A stretch of DNA of 64,000 nucleotides from Gossypium raimondii (lineage: Eukaryota; Streptophyta; Magnoliopsida; Malvales; Malvaceae). Shown piece after piece: positions 1-11,880 of this stretch. Position 1 is the stretch's first letter; every line of letters starts with the position of its first letter. A model generated the notes under the pieces. It did not search any database, was not told the origin of the DNA, and saw only the letters and a program-made list of their open reading frames with translations. The stretch spans positions 19,468,001 to 19,532,000 of the forward strand of contig NC_068569.1 of the NCBI RefSeq assembly GCF_025698545.1, written 5' to 3'. The translations under genes were made by a program, and so were the position numbers.

Positions 1-2641
1 CTACGGATGAAAAATGAATATAAGACTCTTATACTTTCATAAACAGAGTCATATTTGAAAGTAGACATCCATTTCAAAACTGCCTAACAAACAATAGGAT
101 CTCGATTTTTCACTCTTTAGCTATTTAAACAGGAAATATGTAACAAAAAAGGGAACAAAATAATCTGTATCTAAATTTGGGTCTATAGGCTCTTATTCAT
201 TGATTTTCAGAAATATGAACATAATCCAGTATATTAAACCAAAACACTAGATGAAATCCATAATAAGAAACTGTTTCAAAGCACTAGATGTGACCCGGCA
301 AGTCAAGCCGTGAAGCTTTAGTTTTCGACCATTCCTAGTCAAACGAAACGGTCAACCTAAATCCTCCATGATGTAAGAAGTAGTAATATTATGAACAATG
401 AAAGTCAAAGAAAAAAAATAGCAGAGAAATGAATCTGTGACCAAAATTAAATAACAAAAAAGATTAAATCTTTAAGTCCTGAACACTTGATCAAGTTTTC
501 ATTTAATTACCACACAACTTAATCTCCAAAATAATAATAATAATAATAAACCCTGAAAAAATTATCGATAGGATTTTTGCAAGTTAATCATAACGGGAAG
601 TATGAAAACTGAAAATAAGAGAGAGAGAGAGAGAGAGAGAGCTTACAGATCCAGAGAGAGTGAAGAAAAAACAGTGAATATAAAAGAAAAGAAAAAAAGA
701 TCTGGAGAGAGTTACAGAACCAAAAAAGAAAGATTTAAGTTAAATATATATATCAACTTTGGAGTTACAAATTTTGTGTATTAATGTTTTGAAAGGAAAC
801 TTATAATTGAAAATTGAAAAGGAAAGAATCGTCAACTAATGGAGGGGTGGATGATTTTCAGAAGCAGAGGCGGGCGGTCGGGACAAGCGGGAAATCCGTG
901 GGCCTATCTTTCTTTTGTCTTTTTAGACTTAAGGACCCCCTTATCCTATTTCTTTATTTTGGACACCCAATACTTTTGATTTCTTTCCAAACCATCCCTT
1001 ATTGGTTCCACTTTTTAAAATTGAGGAAGAATTAAGATGACTAAATTGCTAAATCAAATATAATATTATTTTAGTAAAACAATTGTTAATAATATAATGT
1101 AATTCGATGGAATCAAGGGAAGCCAAGGTCCTTGCTTGACTCTCTCAAGTCTAAGTTATATATAAGATTAGAAAACTAATTTTACTTTTCCATTACTTAA
1201 CTTTAAAATTTTATAAAATTAAACTATTCAAAATTTTTCATTCAAAGCATTAGACTGTTAAAATGGTCACTATATAGCCTTCTTTATTCACATTGCTTGC
1301 ATAATCGAAAACTCTCATTAATATTCTCTTTTACAGTTCAATTTTTTACAGACCAAATTCCAAGTAGCTTTCTTCTTCGATATCTGAAATTAATTGTCAA
1401 ATTAACTTGAATCTAAAGCATGTTCTTCTACTTGTCGAAGGGTACTGATCCACTATACTAATCATCGAATTGTCACTTGAAGTTCACTAGCCGAACTTTA
1501 AAAAAAAAAAAAAAACCTTAATAGCTCAGTAACTTAAATAAGAATTTTCGAATAGTTTAGTGAAGTAAATGAAAAGTTCTAAATAGTTTAATAACCATTT
1601 TAAAAATTTTAAAAGTTAAGTAACCAAAATGTAAATTTTCTAACAGCTTAGTGACAGTGGGTGTAATATACCCTTCATTCAATTGCGTAAACATAATAAA
1701 ATTTATTTAATGTAATATGGAATTGTACATATATTAAATGTTTTAATAAAAATTCAAATGTAAAACACTATCAATGGATTTAATAAACTATAAAATACTA
1801 ATACTAATCGTTATTCAACTCGTTGAAAACTATAGCACAACTTTTGATTTTGAGTTGTTGCGTATTTTACTGCTTTCATGTTGTGGAAGCTTTCAAGGAC
1901 AACGACACATATCATGCAAACGTTTTAAGTTTATTAACACGTCTTCTTTGGATTATACGAACGGATTGGATTTACCAAGCAATATGAAGCTGTAGATTGT
2001 AAATATCTTGTCAAACACGTTGACTGCAATGGCTGCATGACATGTTCCTATCCGTTTTCCAGGCATTGCATGTGACGATTACATGAAAAAGCAGACTGCT
2101 TAACATTGGCCCATGAAGAGGTATTCCAATGCAGTAATGTTATAACTTATAAACGAAGGAGAACAGATACTTGATTTCTACTCGTATTTAATAATTCAAA
2201 ATTCGTACGAAAACGAAGGAAGATGCACGGGTTCGCCCAGGGGAAAAGTTATTTAACATGACAAATAAGAGCAGCACAGACAATAAGGATAAGCAAGACA
2301 TCATCTTTCTTTCTTTCCTTTTTTTTTAAAGTTTGTGAGTATGAACTAGATTTACATGGTGTTTACAAAGAACATAACTACCTATATGTACCTGTTGCCG
2401 GAGTGATATTCAGTGCTCAGCACAGCATGATAGAAAAGCTTGTGACATTTTTTGAAGCTTGGAAGGAACAGAACCGGCATGCCTTTCTTAATACAATAGG
2501 GAAAGGCAATGGCGTAACTGGATAACAGCATAGCGATCTTTTTTTTAACTGTTATTTTTCCTTGTCCATCGCATATATGACACATATACGCTGCAGTGAA
2601 AAGAAATAATTTTGACAATTGCAACTCCATGCCTAAGACAA
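1..2641. other. Noncoding left flank
   Basis: No supportable coding gene is seen. The stretch holds A/T-rich sequence, a GA microsatellite, a GC-richer patch near 840-900 and degenerate repeat-like A/T-rich sequence at about 1180-1680 with recurring phrases such as 'agcttagtgac' and 'agttaagtaacc', typical of decayed plant miniature elements. On the minus strand a TC-rich leader followed by a good donor (ATCT|GTAAGC near 648) could be a noncoding first exon of a gene lying off the left edge. Short open frames here are low-complexity or random. Confidence 0.6.
619..641. repeat. (GA)n microsatellite
   Basis: About 11 uninterrupted GA units. On the minus strand this is a TC tract next to a possible splice donor, a common feature of plant 5' leaders. 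Confidence 0.9.
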
Positions 2642-4504
2642 TTAGGTCACCAGTAATATTTCCGATGAAGGACCTTCATCCAATTCAATATCTCCGCATG
2701 CACTAAGAACCGTAGCGAGGATGTAATCATCCACCTCAAAACCTTCTGCTTCCATCCGATACATGAGTTGCAAAGCTTCTCGACATAGCCCGTTTCTTGC
2801 ATAACCCATGATCATGGCCTTCCACGAAACCAAATTCCTTTCTGGCATGCTGTCAAAAACACGAGAAGCCTCCGCTACAAAACCGCATTTCGCATACATA
2901 TGGATCAATGCACTGCCCACAAAGACATTAGAAAAGGCAGGAGTTTTATTTGCGAAGGAGTGAATTAACTTCCCTTTTGTAATAGCTCCAAGCTTAGCAC
3001 ATGCTTTCAAAGCTGAAGAATAGGTAAAAGAGTTAGGTTCTACACCCTCCTCCATCATTTCTTTCAAAATATCAAGAGCCTCAGCCTCATGCCCTACGCT
3101 TGCACAGCCAGAAATCATGGCAGTCCACGAGACAACATCCCTCAGCGGCATCTGTTGAAGGACTTTGGAGGCAATATCGTACTCCCCACATTTACAATAG
3201 AACCATACTAGAGTGCTTCCTATGTACATATTCGTTTGGATAGATTTTTTTACTATTTGTGCGTGGACTTCCTTGCCCATAAGTAAATCCACAACTGAAC
3301 CACAAGCCCTGAGTATGCTAACGATGGTCAAGTTATTAGCAATTATATTTCGTCTCTTCATTACTCGAAAAAGACTAATGGCATCCTCACCGAGACCCTT
3401 CCTAGCATACCCTGCTATAATAGAAGTCCAGGTAACCGTATTTCTACTACTCATCCCATTAAACACAATCCTAGCATCTAATATCTCCCCGCATTTTGCA
3501 TACATGTCCACAAGAGAAGACCCTAAGAAAACATCATTTTTGAACATCTTTTTTATTATGGCACCATGTAATTGTCTACCTGGTCTCAATGCCTTTTGCT
3601 CTCCACAAGCCTTCAAAACACTGCAAACGGTGAACTCATTAGGCCAAAAACCATCACTTAGCATTCTCGAAAACAACGAGAAAGCCTCCTCCGCATATCC
3701 TTGTTGGGAGCAAGCAGTTATCATAGCTGTCCAACAAACCACATCCTTCTCTGCCATCCCATGAAACACTTGAAAAGCCCTTGACAACTCCCCACATTGT
3801 GCATAAAAATAAGTAACAGCACTATCCACAATCAAGTTCCTACAGTTCGCTTTCAGGATACACCCATGAATTTGTCTGCCTAATTCAAAATCCGCCCGCC
3901 TACTACACAAATTCATCAAACAAACAAGCATCTTCCTGTTCCCTTGAACCCCACATGATATCGAATCCCAAAACAACCTCAAAGCTTCATCATCAAAACC
4001 CAATTTGGAGTACCCATTAATCATTGCTGTCCAACTGACGACATTTCTTTCAGCCATATTATCAAACACCTTTCGAGCTTCCACCAGCGTCCCAAATTTT
4101 AAATACGAACTTAACAAATTATTCTCAACATAGGTCACTGGGTTCCCTAAACGCTTCAAAACAACCGCATGGACTCTCCTAACTTGTCTACCATTGCTAC
4201 AAGATTGAAGCAAAGCTGCCAGCTCATCAGAACCGACATTTCGACTAACCGACGGTGGGGTTCTATCCCTAAAACCAGCATCTGGGTCTTCATGGTAAGT
4301 TGAAATACTGGTTAAATCATCGAATTCGGGTAGAAAACATGAATCTTTGGAAGAAAAACAAGAAAATTGGGGTGGGTTTTTGGTGATTCTTGGTCTGGAC
4401 TCGTTTCTGGAATTCGAATAATGAAATGATGGACTTTGAATAGTGAAAAAGGAAGGCCATTGAAAGTGCGTCACTTGGGGTGAAATCACCGTTAACGAAA
4501 GCAT
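2642..4504 (-). CDS. PLS-type PPR protein, SEL1/PDM1-like, plastid
   Basis: Single-exon gene of 620 residues. Residues 1 to about 60 are Ser/Arg-rich with few acids, as in a plastid transit peptide. From about residue 100 to 600 there are PLS-class pentatricopeptide repeats, shown by recurring phrases such as 'NVVSWTAMINGYSK', 'LVDMYAKCGEI' and 'ALIHMYAKCGF'. The protein ends soon after the last repeat and has no E or DYW domain. Length and order match Arabidopsis At4g18520 (SEL1/PDM1), which is known to act in plastid RNA processing and editing (rpoA and accD transcripts). PPR proteins bind RNA with about one repeat per base. The orthology call is from memory of the family. A nearby paralogue cannot be excluded. 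The gene is divergent from the next gene across 290 bp. Confidence 0.85.
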   Translation of the reverse strand: MLSLTVISPQVTHFQWPSFFTIQSPSFHYSNSRNESRPRITKNPPQFSCFSSKDSCFLPEFDDLTSISTYHEDPDAGFRDRTPPSVSRNVGSDELAALLQSCSNGRQVRRVHAVVLKRLGNPVTYVENNLLSSYLKFGTLVEARKVFDNMAERNVVSWTAMINGYSKLGFDDEALRLFWDSISCGVQGNRKMLVCLMNLCSRRADFELGRQIHGCILKANCRNLIVDSAVTYFYAQCGELSRAFQVFHGMAEKDVVCWTAMITACSQQGYAEEAFSLFSRMLSDGFWPNEFTVCSVLKACGEQKALRPGRQLHGAIIKKMFKNDVFLGSSLVDMYAKCGEILDARIVFNGMSSRNTVTWTSIIAGYARKGLGEDAISLFRVMKRRNIIANNLTIVSILRACGSVVDLLMGKEVHAQIVKKSIQTNMYIGSTLVWFYCKCGEYDIASKVLQQMPLRDVVSWTAMISGCASVGHEAEALDILKEMMEEGVEPNSFTYSSALKACAKLGAITKGKLIHSFANKTPAFSNVFVGSALIHMYAKCGFVAEASRVFDSMPERNLVSWKAMIMGYARNGLCREALQLMYRMEAEGFEVDDYILATVLSACGDIELDEGPSSEILLVT

Positions 4505-4794
4505 CGGCTATATCTTTGGATTTCTTCAAAACTCCCCGCGGAAAACAGAACCCAGTTTCCCGAAGTTTAAGCTCTTGTTTTTGTTAAATCCTGAGGCTTT
4601 CAAAAACTCGATCAGGTAAAAGACCATTTTGCCACTAAGCCAGCAAAACGACATCGTCTTGTAGGTTGCAACCTCTTCACAATATCACTTCTTTGCCGGT
4701 CTCTAAAACCTTATTCTAGAACCCGCTGCCAAAAACCTTCGTAAATTTCTTCCTGCTATAAACTTACAAAAAAAAATTTAGTCTTTTTCTTTCC
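4505..4794. promoter_or_regulatory. Compact bidirectional promoter (PPR / At4g37920-like)
   Basis: Only 290 bp separate the two divergent start codons, so both promoters and both leaders lie here. A perfect short inverted repeat (ACGA-CA-TCGT, about 4648-4657) sits within AAACGACATCGTCTT, a kind of element often seen near plant housekeeping start sites. Both products are predicted to be plastid proteins, so coordinated expression is plausible but is inference. Confidence 0.6.
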
Positions 4795-7739
4795 ATGGAA
4801 TTGGCTTGTGCAAGTTTTCAAGCTTGTTCTATATTTCCAGTGAGATTAAAATCTTCTAAAGCCACAAAATTTGAATCTTCTTTAGCTTTACTTCCTTCCT
4901 GTAAAAGTTCAAACTCATCTCGGATTCGTTGTTTGTCTTCAAAGTTCTTAAGTAAGTTACTCTTTTTTACCTAATAATTTGCAGCTAAAGGTTATTAATT
5001 TAGCGTTTTATTCACTGTATTTATCTCTCTTTCCCGCGCTGCCTTCCTGCGTAAATAATGGTTCAACCTGGAATTGAATACATTAATAATAATTAAGTGC
5101 TATAGCTGAAGTATTCTATGATGATTAGCTTTATCTTTTTGTTTGTTTTTAAAGTCCTTTTCGTTTAAAGTAAGAAAATTGGGAACTTCTTCTAGCATGA
5201 TTATTTGGGAAAGCATTGTTTGTTAGGAGCTTCTTTGGTGCTTGCAGAGATGCATATATTATTTTTAGGCCATTTGTCTTTAACAGATAGTTCTCATGGG
5301 CAGGTTATCCTGCATTGTGTATTAATCGGGTAAGCGGGCAGCAGCGGTTTTCTCTTGCGGCTGTTGTTGGTGATAAAACTGCGGTGCCAAATAATTGTGA
5401 TGAAGAGAAGATTTCAGATTCAGATTCTGCTGGTTCCTCGCTAATTAATGATGAGGTGACCAGAGATGGGGAAAATGATGGTGATAAAGGTAGTGTTGAG
5501 GGGATGGATAGCGTTAAAATGATCAGAGTATGTGACAAGTTAATTGAGGTTTTCTTGGTTGACAAGCCTACGCCGACTGATTGGAGAAGATTACTTGCTT
5601 TCAGTAAGGAATGGAACAACATCCGACCTCATTTCTTTCAGCGTTGTCAGGAACGAGCTGATGTTGAAGGTGATCCTGGAATGAAGCATAAGCTTCTTCG
5701 ACTTGGAAGGAAATTGAAAGAGGTGGGTTATTTGATTATAATTATAATCTTTTGCAAGCAATATCAGTTTGTTGTATGAGATATTGAATCTGGAGAATTG
5801 TCTAGCTGCTCATGATTAATTCGAGATTGATTATAGAGAGAGTACGAACAAGGGAGAGAAATCTACCTGCTTTTATGATGCTGACATGCTGAACAGATCC
5901 ATGTGCAGTGAAGATTCCTAGGAATCGAATTTCTTATACTCTTTGGATGGCATGTTAGTAATATGGCTTTAATAGTTGAGGCATGTCTGATGCATACTGT
6001 TCTTATTTTCAAGTTCATGCTGATGTCATGGTGATTCTCGTTATACAGATTGATGAAGATATTCAAAGACACAACGAACTTCTTGAAGTGATCAAGGGTT
6101 CACCATCTGAGATTAGTGAAATGGTTGCTAGACGTCGTAAAGATTTTACAAAAGAATTCTTTGTGCATATCCATACTGTAGCAGAATCATATTATGACAA
6201 TCCAACTGAACAAAATGGTAAGGCAGTATGATCAAATAATTTAATTATCAAAACCATATTGATAATTATTAGTATGAATGTTTAGTATCGTGTGCCAGTT
6301 TAAACTATATGCCTAACAAAATAAGCTGTGTGGTGAGTTGCATGGCTTGAGATCAGAACATTTAGTTCATATACTTGTTAACCATGTGCCTTCCTGAGCT
6401 TATTCCTTCATTTATTTGTTTATACTTGACAGCTCTAGCAAAGCTTGGGAATACTTGCTTGGCTGCTGTACAAGCTTACGATACTGCTGCTGAAAACGTT
6501 GAGGCACTTAATGCAGCAGAGTTGAAATTCCAAGATATCATCAATTCACCTTCTCTAGATGTTGCTTGCCGGAAGATTGATAGTTTGGCTGAGAAAAACC
6601 AACTTGACTCAGCATTGGTGCTAATGATCACTAAAGCTTGGTCAGCTGCCAAGGAATCTAACATGACGAAAGATGAGGTACTGTTGCTGACTTCAGGGAG
6701 GAAAAAGCCATCCACCTGCTCTATAAATCGCATGATGCGGTGGTCAACCAGATGTAGTTCTTGTTTTGTGACTCAGGGTGACTGCACCTAGAAGAACCCT
6801 ATGATGATATTCTTATAAATTAATGGAATGATTACTAGGTTGGGGATGAAGGGAAAAGGGATTATTCATTTTGGCATTCTAGTAAAGAGCGGAACTAATT
6901 TTAGGAAGTACAACCATAGAGTCATTTGTGGGGAAGCCAACTGATGTGTTCCTTTGGATAAGCATTAAAATTTTCAGTAGGATTGCTAATTTAAGCACCA
7001 TCAGCCGATGGTTTTAGAAAAAAAAATTAACTTTATGATAAATTCCTATGTTTTGGAGTGCTGCTGTAAGATGTCTTACCAAGTTATCATCTCAATTGCA
7101 GGTAAAAGACATATTATACCACTTGTATATGACTGCTAGAGGTAATCTACAGAGGCTCCTTCCAAAAGAGATTAGGATTGTGAAGTACCTTCTTACAATT
7201 GAGGATCCTGAGGAGCGACTGTGTGCCCTAAATGATGCCTTTACACCTGGAGAAGAACTTGAAGGGAGCGATATGGACAACCTTTACACGTATGTCTTTT
7301 GCTCTGACTTGATTTTTGTCAGAATTTAGTACCATCTAGGAATTAGGCTTGCAATGCATTGGCTTAATCTTCCAAGTCAATCATCCAGCCTTCCAGGTCC
7401 TGCTTTTTATAGTTTCAGGTGCAAATGATGAGTTGGGTTGGTAGTTATCCCAGGAAAGGATTTGATAGTTACTCTGGTGTCCTGCTATTTGCCTAAACCA
7501 AACATCGTTTAAATTTTGTGTCATCCTCTTTTGCGCGTAAGTTTTTTCCTTCATTTAACTCATTGTAATGAAATTTTAGGACTCCGGAGAAGCTTCATAC
7601 CATGATGAGAGCTGTGGTGGATGCTTATAATTTCAGCCATGAAGGCACTCTCTTAAGGGAAGCTAGAGATTTGATGAATCCGAAGATAATCGAAAAGCTG
7701 GGGGAGTTAATAAAGATTGTGGAGAAAAACTTCATGTGA
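4795..7739 (+). CDS. At4g37920-like plastid protein (6 exons)
   Basis: Exons by splice signals and phase: 4795-4951, 5304-5722, 6049-6217, 6433-6677, 7102-7289, 7580-7739. They join in frame to 445 residues. The first 50 or so residues are rich in Ser, Lys and Ala with almost no acids, a likely plastid transit peptide. An acidic linker follows, then a conserved helical region with 'DKPTPTDWRRLLAFSKEW', 'RHNELLEVIKG' and 'LPKEIRIVKYLLTIEDPEER'. This matches the uncharacterised chloroplast protein At4g37920, sometimes labelled endoribonuclease E-like. I see no known catalytic motif, so the molecular role is open. The ATG at 4795 is the first in the exon and gives a sensible transit peptide. Exon 1 ends at GTAAGT. 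Confidence 0.85.
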
Positions 7740-8377
7740 CATGGAGCTAAGTCGTACTTTGAATAGCTTTACGTATATTTTTTGGTCCAGAAATCATAAT
7801 CTTTAATCTCTGCCTTGCTTGAGAATCTGAATATATATAGGTGTGATAACTCTAAATTTCGGGTTGGTTCATAGCTCGAGCAGTAATACTGCCCGTACCC
7901 GAGAGCATCAAAGTAGAGTTACTTCACAACAAAAATTGGCAATAGAAGAAGAATAGTTTTTAGGTGTGAATGTTCAAACATACAAGGTGCCAATGATCTC
8001 CTGCAGAGATTGATCTTGTTGTGGTCCCATAATTTTCTTTTCTTTTTCTTAATATTAGAGCTTGTTAATTAGATGTTATATGAATTACTGGCAAATATTC
8101 CTTGATTTCATATTAAATATTAATTTAACAATATTTCAATAAAATTAATTGCCATAATGCGATTTCATTTTTTCTAATAAAGTAACACAAAATTATAAAG
8201 GTTCAAAGTTCTCTGTAAAGAGCATTTATGAACTAAATTAGAAGCCATTAACTCTCGTGACTTGTCCCACATGTTATAAGTTTAGGTAAAAACTGTGGTC
8301 AGTTCTTAATTCTTAGGAAACTTAGGCTTGAATTATTGAAGTTGAACACCGAAAAAAAGTCTAGAATCTGTAAATGA
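7740..8377. other. Convergent intergenic region
   Basis: Holds the 3' ends of the At4g37920-like gene (+) and the acidic protein gene (-). It is A/T-rich, and I see no further gene. Confidence 0.6.
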
Positions 8378-11300
8378 TTACTTCTTCCTCTTCTTTGGTG
8401 GCTGAATCGATTCTTCTTCATCTTCGTCTTCGTCTTCATTTTCAGGCTCTTCATCTTCTACAGTTTCTTTTTCTTCCTCATCATCATTGCCTTCATTGTC
8501 GTCACCGTCACCGTCCTCCTCATCCTCGTCTTCCGGCTCATCATCCCCATTTTCACCTTCTTCCTCCTCTCCGTTCTCTTCTTCCCCTGCTCCATCAGCC
8601 TCTCCACCACCAATTTCCTTGTTGGAGTTGCCATTTTGGTCATTGGAATTGTTCCCATGATCTTCACCATCAGAAGGGTCTCCTTCTTCATCGTCTTCTC
8701 CGGGTCCATCATTATCAATGTCTTCGTCTTCGTCTTCATCTCCATCTTCCTCAGCATCAACTACCGCTTCACATCTATGTCCACCCAAATCACTTTCTTG
8801 CTTTTCACCTTCTGGGTTTACCATCAACAGCTCAACCAGATTCTGACACTATTACAACAATCTAATCTAATTATCACGTATGCTTGACAATTACACCATG
8901 AAAATATATTGAAACCAACAAATTACAAACCCCACAAAACGAAATACTCCCATTGTAAAATGACCAAAACGGGAATTAGCTTTTCATCCATGGTCATGCA
9001 TAACCCAACCCAAGTTTCTTCTTACATGCATATTAATTTATGACAAATTATTGAATCTACTACATTGAAATATTAAACTCCACGAACAGAAAGATGAATA
9101 CTTTTCAATATACAATAACAAATAGTAGATTAGAAAATTAAAACCACTGAATACTAATTTTAAATTAATTCTATAAAGCAATTGAATTCAATGTGAAGTT
9201 AACATTTTCTATATACACGAATAAAATATTAGTAAAAATATATCGTTTTTGGTGTCAAAATTATTTTAGTTGCTTTAAAAAGGAATCGGGAGTTTTTTCT
9301 TATATCGGTACTCGACTAACCAATTTTTCTTACATTTAATCTTCAACTTAGCAATTTTTCTTACATTTGATCTTCAACTTAGCAATTTTTCTTGAAATCT
9401 TTTTCATATTAGTTTAAAATTTTGGTAGCTTTTTCAATTTGATCTCTAAACTTAAACTTAGATTACGAAAAGTTTCTAGTTTCAATAAAAGAGTAGGGTC
9501 AATTTTTTTAAAAATCTTATAAATGTTAGATTTTAATAGGTTGATATTGTTATTTATTAATAAAAGTTATAATTTAAAATTTTTATTAATTTTGTTTATA
9601 ATTTTATATTTTTAAATAATTTTTTAATTTTAAAAGGGTTTAATTGATTTTTAAAATTTATTACTAAGACCTTTTTTATTATCCTCTAGCATTATTAGTT
9701 TCAAACTTTCTAATATACTTCAAATAAAAGAGTATGGATCAAATTGAATAAATGTGTAAAGGTTGAGGCTAAATTTATTATTATACCTAAACACTAAAAC
9801 AAACATTTAACAGTAGAAAAATTTTAACGAATGGGTTGTTTTGCTCATTCATCTAACATACAATAGCTAATTTGCTCATTTTTTAATAAAGACGCTAAAA
9901 TGTAATCATTATGTAGTACAAGGGGTTTTGTGGTACTTTTACAAATTAGAAAATTACTATGATAGCAATTATACCCTCGCGTAATTATAAGGAATTCTAA
10001 TTCCCTATACCTGTTTGGCTCAAAGAGTATAGTTATGTCGTAATTCTCTATATCTTGTTTGGTAATATAAATTATAATTATAAATTTACATATTTTAAAT
10101 TCTAAATGAAAAAGGAATATTAATTATTATCAAAATTATGAATAATACTTAAGAAAAAACCACTATACAAATAACAAAACTTAAAATCAAATTATCATAT
10201 ATAATATGTTATTCCAAAAAAATTTTGATAATACGATCATTAATAAAATTAACAAAAAAAACATTCTATACATGGGCTATTCTTTGACATTAAGCATATA
10301 CTTTTTATAATCAAATGGTTTTTGCCCAAATATTAATAATTAATAATAAATATTATGCAATTAGTTAAAATTAGTATAAATATTTTATAATAAATACTAT
10401 GTAATTTAGTTAATTATTTAGTATATCAAAATGTATGATAAATTATCTTTCATCAATAAATTTTTAAATTATTAACAAGATTAGTAAAATAACATATAAT
10501 TATAGATATTTTTTAAATTAAAATACTATTATTATATAAAATAATTTTTAAACTTAAATAATATAGGACATAATTGAAAAGTTATAAGATAACTTGATTT
10601 TAGTATGATTGTTTGTAATTACCAGCATAAGTACTCTAATACTCCCTTTTCCTAAGAATTGGAGTGCGTGGTTGAGGTGTTCTAGTTACATTTAATTTAG
10701 TAATGGTTATCTAAACATGCCACATATGCATAATTACAAATAATTAAACTCAAACTGAATTATTAGACAATTTTTCAAAGGCAAATCTATAAATAAACCC
10801 TTAATAAATAAGGATTAATATATTTTAATGAAAGCCTTTATGACTTACAAGCCATTTCTAGCCATTGGATTAGTTTTGGTTTAGAATGTAAGGTTAGGGT
10901 TTAGCTTTTAAAGTTTAAAGTTTAAAGTTGGTATAGACTTTTAGGATTCAAGATTTATAGTTTATAATTTTATAAAATATAAATTTAATTTTTAGATTTA
11001 AGATTTAGTATTTAAAATTTAAGGTTATACTAATCAAGATTTAAATTTTGTATTTTAAATATATTAATAATTACTAATTATACAAATTTAAAATAAGAAA
11101 TAATATAATAAACTCACTGTACGTGAGTCCAAATAGGAATTGAGGAACTGTGAGCATGGTCCTACCCATTTTTTATTGGGGGAGGTTTGCACGCTTTATT
11201 TAATATTTATATATATTGGTGGGCCGACAAGGAATCAAATCCCCGGAACTCAACATAATTTTACGTAAAACAGAATCTATGTTTTCTATTTCAGTTCCGC

Positions 11301-11524
11301 ACATTGTACGCTTCACCCACACCAGCAGCGCAAGTTAGCAATCACCAAAAATAAAAAATAAAAATAGAAACCTAAAAAGAACCAACCCTTACTTGAGGCG
11401 AAAAAGCAAGAGCTTGAAACGTAGAGGAGGCGAGTAGGGTGAGTACGGTTCCCCACCACGCACGCATTAGCAAACCATGGTTAAACTTAACCATCAATTC
11501 GCCATAACCTTCTTTGGTCTCCAT
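8378..11524 (-). CDS. Acidic-tailed protein, 2 coding exons
   Basis: Proposed model: coding exon 1 is 11393-11524 (44 codons, donor CAA|GTAAGG) and exon 2 is 8378-8842 (acceptor TGTCAG|). Both are phase 0, giving 198 residues. A noncoding first exon probably ends at 11757 (donor CAG|GTATGC), with an acceptor near 11550. The N-terminal part contains 'FNHGLLMRAWWGTVLTLL', with one hydrophobic segment. The C-terminal 130 residues are almost pure Asp/Glu/Gly/Asn and end in PPKKRKK, a textbook monopartite nuclear signal. Such proteins are often given misleading names such as spermine-binding-like. Function is unknown. The acidic exon is certain to be open. The link to the upstream exon across a 2.5 kb intron is inference, supported by matching phase and good splice sites. 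Confidence 0.55.
8843..11392 (-). other. Long A/T-rich intron of the acidic protein gene
   Basis: 2.5 kb without a plausible open frame. It holds a short tandem repeat at about 9323-9390 (unit like 'ATCTTCAACTTAGC', two near-identical copies of about 31 bp) and, at 10880-11060, degenerate 'TTTAGGGTTTAG'/'AAGTTTAAAG' sequence. It probably contains decayed miniature elements. Confidence 0.45.
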
Positions 11525-11880
11525 TTGTACGGCACAAGGGAAGAAAAAATTAAACCTAGGGACAAAAAACAATAACATCAATCAACCATAGCACCGTTAG
11601 ATCTGATACCTGTCATCTCAGCCGTCAGATCTACAGAGTTTGGTTCGAAATTATGAAAGAAAAAATACAATAAGACAAGAGATAGAGGATAGCATATTAA
11701 ACAGTTAACGTTAGTTAAAAGAAAACGACAAAAAAAAAAAAAAACAAGCTGCATACCTGAGAAATTCTAGGGAGCTCGGAAAAATTTTCCGGGAAATGGG
11801 AGGAAAATGTAAGAAAGAAAACAAGACAAAGTTAAGAGTGGGAAGGGGCGGTTGAAAGTATAGGAAAGGAAAAGTTTCTA
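11525..11880 (-). promoter_or_regulatory. 5' leader, leader intron and promoter of the acidic protein gene
   Basis: On the minus strand an untranslated exon is suggested by the donor CTCAG|GTATGC (exon end at 11757), followed by an intron with a T-rich tract and acceptor TCCCTAG| near 11553, just before the ATG at 11524. The start site itself cannot be fixed from sequence. Confidence 0.4.

Noticed and set aside
3213-3764. 183-codon open frame antisense to the PPR gene
   Set aside because: A mirror of the PPR repeats on the other strand. It has no domain and no splice or leader context.
8374-8865. 163-codon plus-strand frame rich in His, Leu and Pro
   Set aside because: The reverse complement of the GAN-repeat acidic exon. 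Low-complexity codon repeats open all frames.
10880-11060. TTTAGGG-like and AAGTTTAAAG repeats resembling interstitial telomere sequence
   Set aside because: Only one or two true TTTAGGG units. The rest is generic A/T-rich repetition.
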